Below, piece by piece: positions 11,247 through 20,283 of a stretch of DNA of 64,000 nt; the stretch's first letter is position 1, and the number at the start of each line of letters is the position of its first letter. The notes under the pieces were generated by a model. That model was not told where the DNA came from and searched no databases. It saw only the letters and a list, made by a program, of their open reading frames with translations. Source of the stretch: JAEMQF01 sp963775015 (GTDB lineage: Bacteria > Pseudomonadota > Gammaproteobacteria > Burkholderiales > Burkholderiaceae_C); the NCBI GenBank assembly GCA_963775015.1, contig CAVZHI010000011.1, forward strand, positions 178,643 to 242,642. Reading direction: 5' to 3'. The translations under genes and the position numbers were made by a program.

Positions 11247-12809
11247 GTGACAACTTTCCCAAGCCGCAATGCACCGCGCCGATCCACGCTCGCGGGCGTC
11301 AAGGCCGCGTTCCTGGCGCTCGCGGTGTTGAGCGCGCAGCCGATCCTTGCAGACTCCGACGACGACGCGTCGGACCGGCTTCTCGCCGCAGTGCTGCGCC
11401 AGCACGGTTTCACGGGCAAGGTGCAAGCCTCGCTCAGCAAACGCTTGGGCCGGCCGATCAATGCGCAGCTCGCGACCCTGGGCCGCCTGCTCTTCTTCGA
11501 CACCGCCGTCGGCCTGCGTGGCGACAACGCGTGCGCGGGTTGCCACGCGCCGGCCGCAGGAATGGGCGACACGCAATCGATCGCGATCGGCGTGCAGAAC
11601 AACGGCGTCGTCGGTCCCGGGCGAAGCGGACCGCGCAATCAGCGTCGCACGCCGAGCGTGATCAACTCGGCGTTCTTGCCCAAGCTGATGTGGAACGGGC
11701 GTTTTGCGGCGCCCTCCGGCGATCCGTTCGACAACTCGCAGGGCTTTGCCTTTCCCGCACCCGAGGGCATCACCGCTTTCGGTGCGAACGACCCCACGGT
11801 TCGCCACCTGCTCATCGCGCAGGCGCATATTCCGCCGACTGAGCTGAACGAAGCGGCGGGCTTTCGCGGCACGAAGGGCAGCATCGACCCCCGATTCGAT
11901 CAGTTTGACGACGGCATCGGTGATGTCCTGCCCGTACCCGACGCGGCGTCGGGTTCGCGCAATGCGCCGATCCGCCAGGCCCTGGTGGAGCGCCTGAACC
12001 GCACGCCGGGCTACGTGGCGCGCTTTGGCGGCGTCTTTCCGAGTGTGAGCAACGGGGCGCGAATCGACTACCTGATGTTCGCCCAAGCGATTGCCGAATT
12101 CGAATTCACGCTGGTGCGCGCGAATGCGCCGATCGACCGCTTCGCGCGCGGCGATCAAGACGCCATGACGGCGGCGCAAAAACGCGGCGCATTGCTCTTT
12201 TTCGGCAAGGCGAATTGTGTCGCGTGCCACACGGTGGCCGGAGCATCGAACCAGATGTTCAGCGACTTCACCAATCGCAACATCGGGGTTCCGCAAGTCG
12301 CGCCCGTGTTCGGCGTGGGCAGCGGGAATACGATCTTCGACGGACCGGGCGAGAACGAAGACTTCGGTGCCGAGCAGGTGAGCGGCAACGGCGCCGATCG
12401 CTACAAGTTCCGCACCTCGCCGCTGCGCAATGTGGCGCTGCAGCCGGCGTTCTTCCACAACGGAGCGTTCACGCGCCTGCCCGATGCGATCCGGCACCAC
12501 CTCGACGTTCGAGTCTCGGCGCGCGACTACGTTGCCGCACGCGCTGGGGTGGCCGCCGACCTGCGCGGTGCAACCGGCCCGATCGCGCCGCTGCTGGACA
12601 CCCTGGATCCGCTCGTCGATTCACCGACGCTTCTGAACGACGCCGAGTTTCGCGACCTCGTCGACTTCGTCGGCGAAGGCCTGCTCGATCCGCAAGCGAA
12701 GCCGCAAGCGCTGTGCCGACTCGTCCCGCGCACCTTGCCGAGCGGGAATCGCCCCATGCTGTTCGAGGGCTGCGCCCGGTCGGGGAAGCGCGGCGCCGGT
12801 TCGCGTTAG
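11247..12809 (+). CDS. di-haem cytochrome c peroxidase / MauG-family protein
   Basis: A 520-residue exported protein with two c-type haem sites, CAGCH (96-100) and CVACH (324-328), in the two-domain layout of bacterial cytochrome c peroxidases and MauG-like enzymes. Family landmarks include LGRLLFFDTAVGLRG before the first haem, AQKRGALLFFGKANC before the second, and a late FRTSPLRNVALQPAFFHNG stretch. The start is the GTG at 11247, preceded by GAGGAG 6 bases upstream and followed by a signal peptide. The protein is longer than classical CcpA (about 330 residues), with extra sequence between the haems. It may reduce peroxide or carry out oxidative modification using electrons from periplasmic cytochromes. 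It lies after the TonB receptor on the same strand; operon membership is uncertain because of the 378-base gap. Confidence 0.85.
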   Translation: MTTFPSRNAPRRSTLAGVKAAFLALAVLSAQPILADSDDDASDRLLAAVLRQHGFTGKVQASLSKRLGRPINAQLATLGRLLFFDTAVGLRGDNACAGCHAPAAGMGDTQSIAIGVQNNGVVGPGRSGPRNQRRTPSVINSAFLPKLMWNGRFAAPSGDPFDNSQGFAFPAPEGITAFGANDPTVRHLLIAQAHIPPTELNEAAGFRGTKGSIDPRFDQFDDGIGDVLPVPDAASGSRNAPIRQALVERLNRTPGYVARFGGVFPSVSNGARIDYLMFAQAIAEFEFTLVRANAPIDRFARGDQDAMTAAQKRGALLFFGKANCVACHTVAGASNQMFSDFTNRNIGVPQVAPVFGVGSGNTIFDGPGENEDFGAEQVSGNGADRYKFRTSPLRNVALQPAFFHNGAFTRLPDAIRHHLDVRVSARDYVAARAGVAADLRGATGPIAPLLDTLDPLVDSPTLLNDAEFRDLVDFVGEGLLDPQAKPQALCRLVPRTLPSGNRPMLFEGCARSGKRGAGSR

Positions 12810-12815
12810 CTGGGG

Positions 12816-13313
12816 TCAGCTCGCGCGCGCCAGGTGTTCGCGTATCGCTTCGATTCGCGCCCGGTTCACGCCGAGGTCCTTGCGCCCCAGGCGCGACGCC
12901 GAGCGCACCTGGATCACGCCTGCCGTGGGGTCGGACCAGAACTCGGCGTCGTCGACGAAACCCATCAGGCGTGTCCTGAACTGCACGTACAGGTAGTCGG
13001 GTTCGCTTTTCACGAGCGTCGCCCCCGGCATGGCTTGCACGATGCCTCGAAGTTTCGCCAGCGTGCCGTTGGCGTCGCCGCGCAGCGCCAGCGGAGCGAT
13101 CTGGGCGTAATTGCGCATTGCATGCTCCGGGTAGAGCGCAGCTTGGCTGCTGACGCTGTTCTCGGTGCGTGAGGGCGGTTTGAGCTTGCCACCTTGAACG
13201 CCCAGGTTGCTCGGCGGCGTTCCGCTGAGCAAGCCGAGCTGGCCCGCAATCACGAGCAGCACCGCCAGCACGGCGAGTGCGGCCAAGCCCCAGATCAGAC
13301 ATTTCATCAGCAT
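12816..13313 (-). CDS. DUF1499 family protein, membrane-anchored
   Basis: A 165-residue protein with one N-terminal membrane segment (LIWGLAALAVLAVLLVIAG) and a DUF1499-like periplasmic part. Landmarks are LRGIVQAMPGATLV, DYLYVQFRTRLMGFVDDAEF and VIQVRSASRLGRKDLGVNR, the last being very characteristic. The start at 13313 or two codons later is equally possible. It converges on the peroxidase gene with a 6-base gap. The family has no settled function. Confidence 0.8.
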   Translation of the reverse strand: MLMKCLIWGLAALAVLAVLLVIAGQLGLLSGTPPSNLGVQGGKLKPPSRTENSVSSQAALYPEHAMRNYAQIAPLALRGDANGTLAKLRGIVQAMPGATLVKSEPDYLYVQFRTRLMGFVDDAEFWSDPTAGVIQVRSASRLGRKDLGVNRARIEAIREHLARAS

Positions 13314-13426
13314 GATTGCGTAACCCAGTTCTCGCTGCTTCAACCGGTGCGCATTGTGCGCCCGTCGGCGGGGCCGGCGGGCTCGCTATATTCGGGCGTT
13401 CGGCTCAAGCCGTCCGGAGTGCATCG

Positions 13427-15196
13427 ATGCAGCTTTCCTTGGGTTTTTCGGCACGCCGGGCGTGGCGCCGGGCCGGCTTGACGTGGCGCTGCGGCATCGC
13501 CTGCATCGCGCTCGTGGGCTGTTCGACGCCCTTGCCGCCGTATCCGCCGCTGGGCACAGCGCCGCCGGTTGCGTTGCCCGCCGAGCCCGTTGCCCCGGGT
13601 GCAGCGCAGTTGCCCGGCAGTGGCCCGACGTCCAGCGTAACCAGCCCGGCTGCGCCGCCCGCGCCCCCGGCACCTGCGTACGGCGACGCCGTGGCGGCGC
13701 GTTTCCCCGAGCCCGCGGTGCGCTACAGCACGCCGGCGTTTGAGGAAGGGCGCACGAGCTGGACGAGCAACGCCGAAGTCGCGTTGTGGCTGCGCGCCCT
13801 GGTGCGCGACGGGCGCTCCGCGCCGGGCAGCCCGACGGTGCGCCTGCTCACCGCGGGCAATTCGCAGAGCGGCGTTCCGATCGAGGCCCTGCTCTTCACC
13901 CGCTTGGCCGACGCCACGCCAGCGGCGCTGCTGCGCAGCGCGCGGCCGACGCTGCTGCTCGTCGCGCAACAGCATGGCGACGAGCCGGCCGGTGCCGAAG
14001 CGCTGCTCGCGATGGCGCAGGAACTCGCCCAGGGGCCCTTGACGCGCGTGCTGGAGCAGGTCAACGTCGTTCTCCTGCCGCGCGCCAACCCCGACGCTGC
14101 ACAGACCGGGCAGCGCCTCACGCCGAGTGGCATCGACGCCGATCGCGACCACCTGCTGCTGCGCACCCCCGAAGCGCAGGCGATGGCGCAGCTGGCGCGC
14201 GACTACCGGCCGAGCGTCGTCGTCGACCTGCGTGAGTACGCCGTCGTCAAGCCTTACCTGGAGAAGTTCGGCATGCTGCAGCGCTACGACGCGCTCTTGC
14301 AGTACGCGACGGTGCCGAACCTGCCCGAGTTCATCACCAAGGCGGCCGAAGAGTGGTTTCGCCGCCCCGTGCTCGCGAGCCTGAGCGCGCAGGGCCTGAG
14401 CAGCGAGTGGCTGTATTCGGCATCGAGCGACAACAGCGAGAAGAAGATGTCGATGGGCAGCGTCGAGCCCGACACGCTGCGCAATACGAGCGGCTTGCGC
14501 AACGCGATCAGCTTTGGCATCGAAACACGCGGCGTGGGCCTGGCGCGAATGCACTTCGCGCGCCGCGTGCACACGCATGTGGTGGCGGTGAAGAGCGTTC
14601 TCGAGCGCGCCGCGCAGCGCGCGGGCGATCTGGCGCAGGTGCGCAAGTTCGTCGACGCCGAAGTTGTGGCGCTGGCGTGCCGCGGCCAGGCAGTGGTCGC
14701 AGGGGCTGCTTCGCCCAGCGAATACACCTTGACGATGCTCGACCCGGTGACCGGTGCCGACCGCCAGTTCAGCGTCGCCTGGGATTCGGCGCTCGAGATC
14801 GAGGTGCGCAAGGCGCGCGCCCGGCCCTGCGGCTACTGGCTCGGCGAAGCGCAGATCGACGCCGTGCTGCGCCTGCGCGCGCTCGGCGTCGTCGTGCAGC
14901 AGGTGCAGCAGAACGGCGTCGTGCGCGGCGAGGTCTACCAGGAAACGTCGCGCACCGCGCGTGCCGGCGCGGGCGAAACCACGCCTCGCGTCGAATTCGA
15001 CACCGTGCCCTCGCTCATCGACGCTGCCGCCGGCAGCTACTACGTTCCCCTGGACCAGCCGCTGGCGCATCTCGCCCTGGCCGCTCTCGAACCGGATTCG
15101 GCGCACAGCTACGTCACGCACCGGGTCGTGAACGCGCTCGGCGGCGTGGCACGCGTGACGGCGCGGCCGGACTGGCGCATGACCGCGCTGCCGTAG
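13427..15196 (+). CDS. M14-family (zinc carboxypeptidase-like) lipoprotein
   Basis: 589 residues. From ATG 13427 there is a signal with lipobox (ALVGCS), then a Pro/Ala-rich linker of about 60 residues. The peptidase-like domain has QQHGDEPAGAEALL (the HxxE zinc pair), RANPDAA and a later DIDADRDHLLL-type segment (the NPDG/N-x-R region of M14 enzymes), so it looks active. The C-terminal domain of about 250 residues is of unknown role and beta-rich. It is probably anchored in the outer membrane and processes peptides or a cell-wall component. It ends 100 bases before the response-regulator gene. M14 membership is well supported; the substrate is not known. Confidence 0.8.
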   Translation: MQLSLGFSARRAWRRAGLTWRCGIACIALVGCSTPLPPYPPLGTAPPVALPAEPVAPGAAQLPGSGPTSSVTSPAAPPAPPAPAYGDAVAARFPEPAVRYSTPAFEEGRTSWTSNAEVALWLRALVRDGRSAPGSPTVRLLTAGNSQSGVPIEALLFTRLADATPAALLRSARPTLLLVAQQHGDEPAGAEALLAMAQELAQGPLTRVLEQVNVVLLPRANPDAAQTGQRLTPSGIDADRDHLLLRTPEAQAMAQLARDYRPSVVVDLREYAVVKPYLEKFGMLQRYDALLQYATVPNLPEFITKAAEEWFRRPVLASLSAQGLSSEWLYSASSDNSEKKMSMGSVEPDTLRNTSGLRNAISFGIETRGVGLARMHFARRVHTHVVAVKSVLERAAQRAGDLAQVRKFVDAEVVALACRGQAVVAGAASPSEYTLTMLDPVTGADRQFSVAWDSALEIEVRKARARPCGYWLGEAQIDAVLRLRALGVVVQQVQQNGVVRGEVYQETSRTARAGAGETTPRVEFDTVPSLIDAAAGSYYVPLDQPLAHLALAALEPDSAHSYVTHRVVNALGGVARVTARPDWRMTALP

Positions 15197-15296
15197 CCGC
15201 GGCGGCGCTGCCGGCCGCGACAAAGTGCCTTTCCTTGTGCGGTTCGGCGCAGAACAATCGGGCACCCCGGCGCAGAGCGATCGAACCTCACAACCC

Positions 15297-16022
15297 ATGC
15301 GACTCCTGATCGTTGAAGACGACGAGCTGTTCGGCTCGGCGATCCAGAAGAGCCTGGCGCGCAGCGGCTACGCTGCGGACTGGATTCGCCGCGGCGCCGA
15401 GCTCGCGCCGGCGATGCGCAGCCACCCGTACGAGTGCGTCTTGCTCGACCTGGGCCTGCCCGACACGTCCGGCGAGACCTTGCTGAAGGGAATCCGGGTG
15501 CGCGATCCGGGCGTGTCGGTGATCGTCATGACGGCACGCGGCGGCGTTCAGGATCGGGTGGCGCTGCTCGACATCGGTGCCGACGATTACATGGTCAAGC
15601 CGGTCGATCTGGATGAGCTCACAGCGCGCTTGCGCGCCGTGCAGCGGCGGCGCCAGAACTCGAACGACGGTGGCGGCGAACTCGAACACGGCGCATTGAA
15701 GCTGTTCCCGTCGCGCCGCGTCGCCACCTGGCGCGGCGACTCCGTGGCGCTGACGAACAAGGAGTACTGGGTCCTCGAGACCTTTCTGCGTCGCAAGAGC
15801 CAGATCATCTCGCGCGCCCAGCTCGAAGAAGCGTTGTACGGCTGGGGCGAGGAGATCGGCAGCAACGCCGTCGAGGTCTACATCCACTACCTGCGCCGCA
15901 AATTGGGCGCGGGCGTGATCCAGACCGTGCGTGGCGTGGGCTATCAGCTCGGGCCCGCCGAGGCAGTGTCGGTCGCCCTGACTCCAGAAGCAGGCGGGGC
16001 GCAGGGCTCGACGAATCCCTAG
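15297..16022 (+). CDS. OmpR-family response regulator (QseB/PmrA-like)
   Basis: 241 residues: a receiver domain with acidic pocket VEDD (8-9), phospho-acceptor Asp51 in LLDLGLPDTSG and Lys101 in MVKPVD, then an OmpR-type winged helix (LTNKEYWVLETFL, VEVYIHYLRRKLG, VRGVGYQL). The receiver/linker style fits the QseB/PmrA/TctD branch. Its probable partner kinase is encoded at 16704-18140. A gene in the opposite direction lies between them, and the stop of this gene overlaps that gene's stop in a shared CTAG (16019-16022). PmrA-like DNA boxes upstream of both multicopper oxidase genes and of the LuxR-type regulator are likely targets. Confidence 0.88.
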   Translation: MRLLIVEDDELFGSAIQKSLARSGYAADWIRRGAELAPAMRSHPYECVLLDLGLPDTSGETLLKGIRVRDPGVSVIVMTARGGVQDRVALLDIGADDYMVKPVDLDELTARLRAVQRRRQNSNDGGGELEHGALKLFPSRRVATWRGDSVALTNKEYWVLETFLRRKSQIISRAQLEEALYGWGEEIGSNAVEVYIHYLRRKLGAGVIQTVRGVGYQLGPAEAVSVALTPEAGGAQGSTNP

Positions 16023-16468
16023 AACTTCTCCAGCGCCGCCATTCCCGGCGCGCTGCCCTTGATGTAGCCCACCGCGCCGGGTGTCGCGCGAACGAAGGCG
16101 ATCACCTCGGCGTCGCTGTTCTTCACGGGAGGCGCGGCAAGGCCCTCGCGGAACGTCTTGCGCGTCCAGCGTGCGGCGTACTTGCGCTCGTCGGACTGCA
16201 GTACCTTGGACAGAAACTCCGCCTGCACGCTGCGGTTGTCCACCGGAACGAGCTTGACGCGGCCCGAGAACTGAATTTCGCCGAGGTACACGTCGCGAAT
16301 TTCGTTGCCACTCAGGGTCACCGAAGGATGGGCGATCACTTCGCCGGCGCAGGCGGCTTGTGCCATCAGGCCAGTCAGCAACAGCGCGCTGCAGAAACGG
16401 TTCCGGATCGTCGACCAGGCAGCGCTCGTCGCAGATGAGTCTCGGGTGGTCGGTCGACGTCTGGGCAT
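16019..16468 (-). CDS. small phosphate-binding-protein-like periplasmic protein
   Basis: 149 residues with a signal peptide (LLLTGLMAQAACA) and a short periplasmic-binding-protein fold resembling the PstS-like domain of small phosphate-ABC-type proteins: LSGNEIRDVYLGE, WTRKTFREG and VRATPGAVGYIKG, the last two being typical of that group. It is far shorter than PstS (about 340 residues), so it is probably not a transporter receptor. It is encoded tail-to-tail between the response regulator and the histidine kinase, whose sensor it could serve as a ligand-binding partner. The start at 16468 is the one that leaves a normal signal peptide. Confidence 0.7.
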   Translation of the reverse strand: MPRRRPTTRDSSATSAAWSTIRNRFCSALLLTGLMAQAACAGEVIAHPSVTLSGNEIRDVYLGEIQFSGRVKLVPVDNRSVQAEFLSKVLQSDERKYAARWTRKTFREGLAAPPVKNSDAEVIAFVRATPGAVGYIKGSAPGMAALEKF

Positions 16469-16703
16469 GCGCAGCGGCGATCGTACGCCGGACGCGATCG
16501 GCGTGAAATTGCCGCATCTGCCAACTTGTGCGTGGCGCGGCGCGCCGCACCGCCGCTTCGCAAGGCAGCGCGGCGCGTGCCAGCGAGTAGGCTTCGCCAT
16601 CGGCGCGTCCGCGCCACCGCCCCCGCTGCCCGTGCCCTGGCCCCTGCGCGCCCCTCGTCTGCCCCACGCCTTCGCCCAGACTGACCCGACCCGATCCTTG
16701 GCC

Positions 16704-18140
16704 ATGCGCGAACGCATCTCGACCTGGTCGCTGCGGGCCCGGCTGTCGCTGATCGCGGCGCTCGCGCTCGCCGCGTCGCTCGTGTTCGGGGGTCTGGCGA
16801 TGTACTGGGCTGCGAGCATCGAAGAAGACCAGATCCACGACGCGCGCCTGGAACACCTCGGCGCGACGGTGCTCGCCTTCATCGAAGAAGAACTCGAGGG
16901 TCTCGACTCCCCGCACGCCGCTTCGCACCCGGCGCTGAAAACGCGCCCGAGCGCGGCGCTGCTCTACCGTTACCAGGTCTGGTCGCGCTCCGGCGCACTG
17001 CTGTTGCGCAGCCACGAAGCGCCGCCGGACCGGCCTTTGATGGACCTGGAGCTGCGCGGCTTTCACACCTCGCACATCGACGGCGAGGAGTACCGCACCT
17101 TCGCCGTGCCGACGCGCAACAAGGAATACATCGTCCAGGTCGCGGAGAACATCAGCGAGCGCTGGGCGCAAACCGCGCTGATCACGTTCTACTACGTCGG
17201 CTTCCTGCTCGTGCCGTTCGGTCTGGTGTCGATCGCGACCTGGCTCATGCTGCGCCGCTCGCTGCATTCGATCGACACCATGGCCGACCAGCTGCGGCAC
17301 CGCAACCCGCTCGATCTGACACCGGTCCAGGTGGACAGCCCGCCGCGCGAGCTGCTGCCGATTCTGCGCGCCGTCGACACGCTGTTCGCACGCGTCGGGC
17401 AGGCGCTGTCGGTGGAGCGCCGCTTCACGGCGGTCGCTGCGCACGAAATGCGCACCCCGTTGAGCGGCCTGCGCGCGCACGCGCAGCTCGCGACAATGGC
17501 CGAGTCGCCGCAGGAGCTGAACGACGCGCTGGGGTCGGTGATCGTCGGCGCGGACCGTGCCGCCTACCTGATCGACCAGCTGCTCGATCTGGCGCGGATC
17601 GAGAGCCTGGGCGGCGACTCCGACGTGCCGCGCCAGGCGATTCGACTCGAAGATCTGTGGCACGACTTGGCGCATGAACTCGCGCCGCGTGCGGCGAAGA
17701 AGAGAATCTCGCTCGTCGCGGATTTCTCGGCGCCGAGCGTCGCCGGCCACGGATTTGCGCTGTCGCTGTTGCTGCGCAATCTGGTCGCGAACGCGATCAA
17801 CTACACGCCTGCGGGCGGCAGCGTTCGCCTGAGCTCGGAGCTGCGCGGCCGGGAGGTGTGCGTCTGCGTCGACGACTCGGGCCCCGGCATCGCCGAGGTC
17901 GAGCGCGAACGCGCCTTCGAGCGCTTCAATCGCCTCGGCCAGACGCAGATCGACGGTGTCGGGTTGGGCCTGTCGATCGTGCTCTCGGTGGTCGAGCTGC
18001 ACCGCGCCAAGATCCAGTTGCTCGCATCGCCGCTCGGCGGGCTGCGCGCCCAGGTTCAGTTCGCCGGCGCCCTGGATGCGCCGACAGCGGTGCGAAACGA
18101 GAGCGCGCACGCGCCCGGACTGAATGGCACGCGCGGTTGA
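16704..18140 (+). CDS. sensor histidine kinase (QseC/PmrB-like)
   Basis: 478 residues: membrane helix at about 14-36, periplasmic sensor at 37-158 with the YQVWSRSGALLLRS signature of the 2CSK_N (QseC/TctE) domain, second helix at about 159-183, phospho-acceptor His247 in AAHEMRTPLSG, and a HATPase domain (NLVANAINYTP, DDSGPGI, GVGLGLSIV). The sensor contains an EELE sequence (62-65), the ExxE form used by PmrB for ferric iron, though a single match in an acidic helix is weak evidence. It should phosphorylate the regulator encoded at 15297-16022. The start ATG at 16704 precedes a normal membrane segment. Confidence 0.87.
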   Translation: MRERISTWSLRARLSLIAALALAASLVFGGLAMYWAASIEEDQIHDARLEHLGATVLAFIEEELEGLDSPHAASHPALKTRPSAALLYRYQVWSRSGALLLRSHEAPPDRPLMDLELRGFHTSHIDGEEYRTFAVPTRNKEYIVQVAENISERWAQTALITFYYVGFLLVPFGLVSIATWLMLRRSLHSIDTMADQLRHRNPLDLTPVQVDSPPRELLPILRAVDTLFARVGQALSVERRFTAVAAHEMRTPLSGLRAHAQLATMAESPQELNDALGSVIVGADRAAYLIDQLLDLARIESLGGDSDVPRQAIRLEDLWHDLAHELAPRAAKKRISLVADFSAPSVAGHGFALSLLLRNLVANAINYTPAGGSVRLSSELRGREVCVCVDDSGPGIAEVERERAFERFNRLGQTQIDGVGLGLSIVLSVVELHRAKIQLLASPLGGLRAQVQFAGALDAPTAVRNESAHAPGLNGTRG

Positions 18141-18191
18141 AGGCCGAACCCCCGCGTCCCGGGTGGCTCGACGCGCACCGCAGCCGCGCTT

Positions 18192-18208
18192 TCTAAGCGG
18201 CATTTAAG
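18192..18208 (+). promoter_or_regulatory. PmrA/QseB-type box upstream of multicopper oxidase 2
   Basis: TCTAAG, five bases, TTTAAG: direct hexamers with an 11-bp period (one mismatch to YTTAAK in the first half), 138 bp before the oxidase 2 start. The rest of the 18141-18345 gap holds a GC-rich GGGGGGCCCC stretch and no gene. Compare 1274-1290 and 23388-23404. Confidence 0.45.
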
Positions 18209-18345
18209 AAGGTCGGGGGGCCCCGACCCTTTGGCGCTGCCGAAATAGAGCGGGCCCACCCACAAACATCGGGCGGCGCCATAGCGACGCCGGTGCGCAC
18301 CATCGGTATCTTCTGCGCATACCAACCCGCTCAGGAGAGATCGTC

Positions 18346-20168
18346 ATGTTCACGCGTCGAAAGTTCATCGGCACCGCGCCCGCGATGGGCGCTACGCTGG
18401 CCGCACCTTTCGTGACCAGCGCCGCACAGGCGCAAGGCAGCCCGGCGTTGCTCGACCCGCTGTCGCAGACCAAGTTCGTGAATCCCCTGCCGAACCCGCT
18501 CGCGCCGAACTACGTCTATCGGCCCAGTGGAGTGGACGCAGAGAGTGGCCTGCCGCTGTTCGAAGTGCACGCCAAGAGAATCGTGCACGACGTCGGTCTG
18601 TGCGACGCGCGCGGCCGATCCCTGTCCACCCAAGTGTGGGCCTACGGCACGGCGACGCAGCCGGCGCTGTTCCCGGGCTACAGCTTCGTCGTGCGCCAGG
18701 GCCAGGCGATCAAGGTGCGCTATGTGAATGGCCTGGACGGCGAGAACTACCCGAAAGACGTTCCCGTCGACCAGACGATGCACTGGGCCGATCCGCTGAA
18801 CCAGGGCAATCCGCCGAACAAGGCTTACACCGGACCGGTGCCGCTCGTCGCGCACCAGCACGGCGGCGACACCGCCGCGGGAAGCGACGGCGTTCCCGAC
18901 GCCTGGGCAACGCCGGGCGACGCGATCAGCGGCAGGTTGTTCAACCCGCTCTACTCGTACGACAACAGCCAGGAGGCGACCCAGCTCTGGTACCACGACC
19001 ACACCGTGGGTGTGACGCGCCTGAACGTCTACATGGGGCTGGCCGGCAACTACTTCGTTCGGGATGCGAACGAAGATTCGCTGCGCCTGCCGAAGTACCC
19101 GTACGAAGTGCCGCTGATGATCCAGGACCGCACCTTCCTCGACAACGGCGAACTCTTCTACGCATCGAACGACCCCGAGAACCCGGCGGCGCCGAGCATC
19201 ACGCACCTGCCGGAGAACTTCGGCGACGTCGTGCTCGTGAACGGCAAGGCGTGGCCGGTGCTGGACGTCGAGCCGCGCAAGTACCGGTTTCGCATCGTCA
19301 ACGGTTCCGACTCGCGCGTCTACGACATGCGCCTGTCGAACGGCGCGCCCTTCATCCAGATCGGCTCCGACCTGGGTCTGCTGAACCACCCGGTGCCGGT
19401 CACGCTGCTCAGCATCGCGCCGGGCGAGCGCGCCGACGTGATCGTCGACTTCGCGCGCATGTTCGGCCGGACGATCATCGTCGGCAACAGCGCGAACGCG
19501 CCGTATCCTGGTGGGGATCCGGTCGATCCGGCCACCGCCGGGCAGGTGATGGCGTTTCGTGTCGTCGCGGCCGCTGTCGCGGATCGCCGACCGGCCGATC
19601 CCGAGTCACCTGCGCCCGCTGCTCGGCGACGTGCCGATGCCCTTCCACGTCGACCGAACGCGCAAGATCCTGCTCTTCGAGGGCACCGACAAACTGGGAC
19701 GTCTGCAAACCATGGCGGGCATCGTCGACCCGTCGCGGCCGCTGCTCGACGGCACCCTCGTCTTCGACGACCCGATCACGGAGAACCCGCGCCTCGGCGA
19801 CACCGAGGTCTGGGAGTTCTACAACACGACGGCGGACGCGCACCCGATCCACATGCACCTGGTCGACTTCCGCGTCCTGAACCGCCAGCCGTTCAGCGGC
19901 GAAGTTCTGCAGAAGACGAACAGCGACGGCTCGGAAGGCGGCAGGCTCGACGCGCGCAGCATCGCTTTCACCGGCAGGCCACGCCGCCCGATGCTCGAGG
20001 AGCAGGGACTGAAAGACACGGCGAAGATGTTCCCCGGCGAAGTGACGCGCGTCGATCGCCACGTTCAAGCGCCCGGGCGAGTACGTCTACCACTGCCACA
20101 TCCTGTCGCACGAAGACCATGAAATGATGCGGCCGTTCTACGTCGGACGGATTCCCGCAGGGCGCTGA
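18346..20168 (+). pseudogene. multicopper oxidase 2 (CotA/bilirubin-oxidase-like), two frame breaks
   Basis: A CotA-like periplasmic multicopper oxidase of about 606 residues once the frame is repaired. The signal has TRRKFIG and a hydrophobic core ending AQA, a Tat-like pattern. Copper motifs are complete: AHQHGG, WYHDHTVG, HPIHMHL, and YHCHILSHEDHEMM, giving all type 1, 2 and 3 ligands. One extra base occurs at about 19560-19580 (after MAFRV) and one near 20055 (GTCGATCGCC, before the final PGEYVYHCHILSHE). Each repair restores conserved sequence, so the enzyme is probably intact in the organism. It shares little with oxidase 1 apart from the copper sites. It converges on the cytochrome/binding-protein and SCO genes across a terminator. 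Confidence 0.82.
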
Positions 20169-20190
20169 GATTCGAAGGTCGGGAGCTCAC

Positions 20191-20222
20191 GACGGCGCGG
20201 GGTTCCCGCGCCGTCTTTGTTT
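20191..20222 (+). terminator. rho-independent terminator between convergent genes
   Basis: A perfect 11-bp stem GACGGCGCGGG / CCCGCGCCGTC with a GTT loop is followed by TTTGTTT, 22 bases after the oxidase 2 stop. The stem could also act for the convergent gene ending at 20284, but the T-run serves the + strand. Confidence 0.75.
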
Positions 20223-20283
20223 CGGGCGATGGCGCCGCATTGCGGTCGACGGCGGGTGGCGCGGCCTACGCCGTGGCGGCGCG

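Noticed and set aside
15288..18203. A very long open frame (971 codons) on the minus strand over the regulator, kinase and small binding-protein genes
   Set aside because: High GC gives long antisense frames with Arg/Ala-rich, non-family sequence. The plus-strand kinase and regulator have complete motifs, so this is a shadow.
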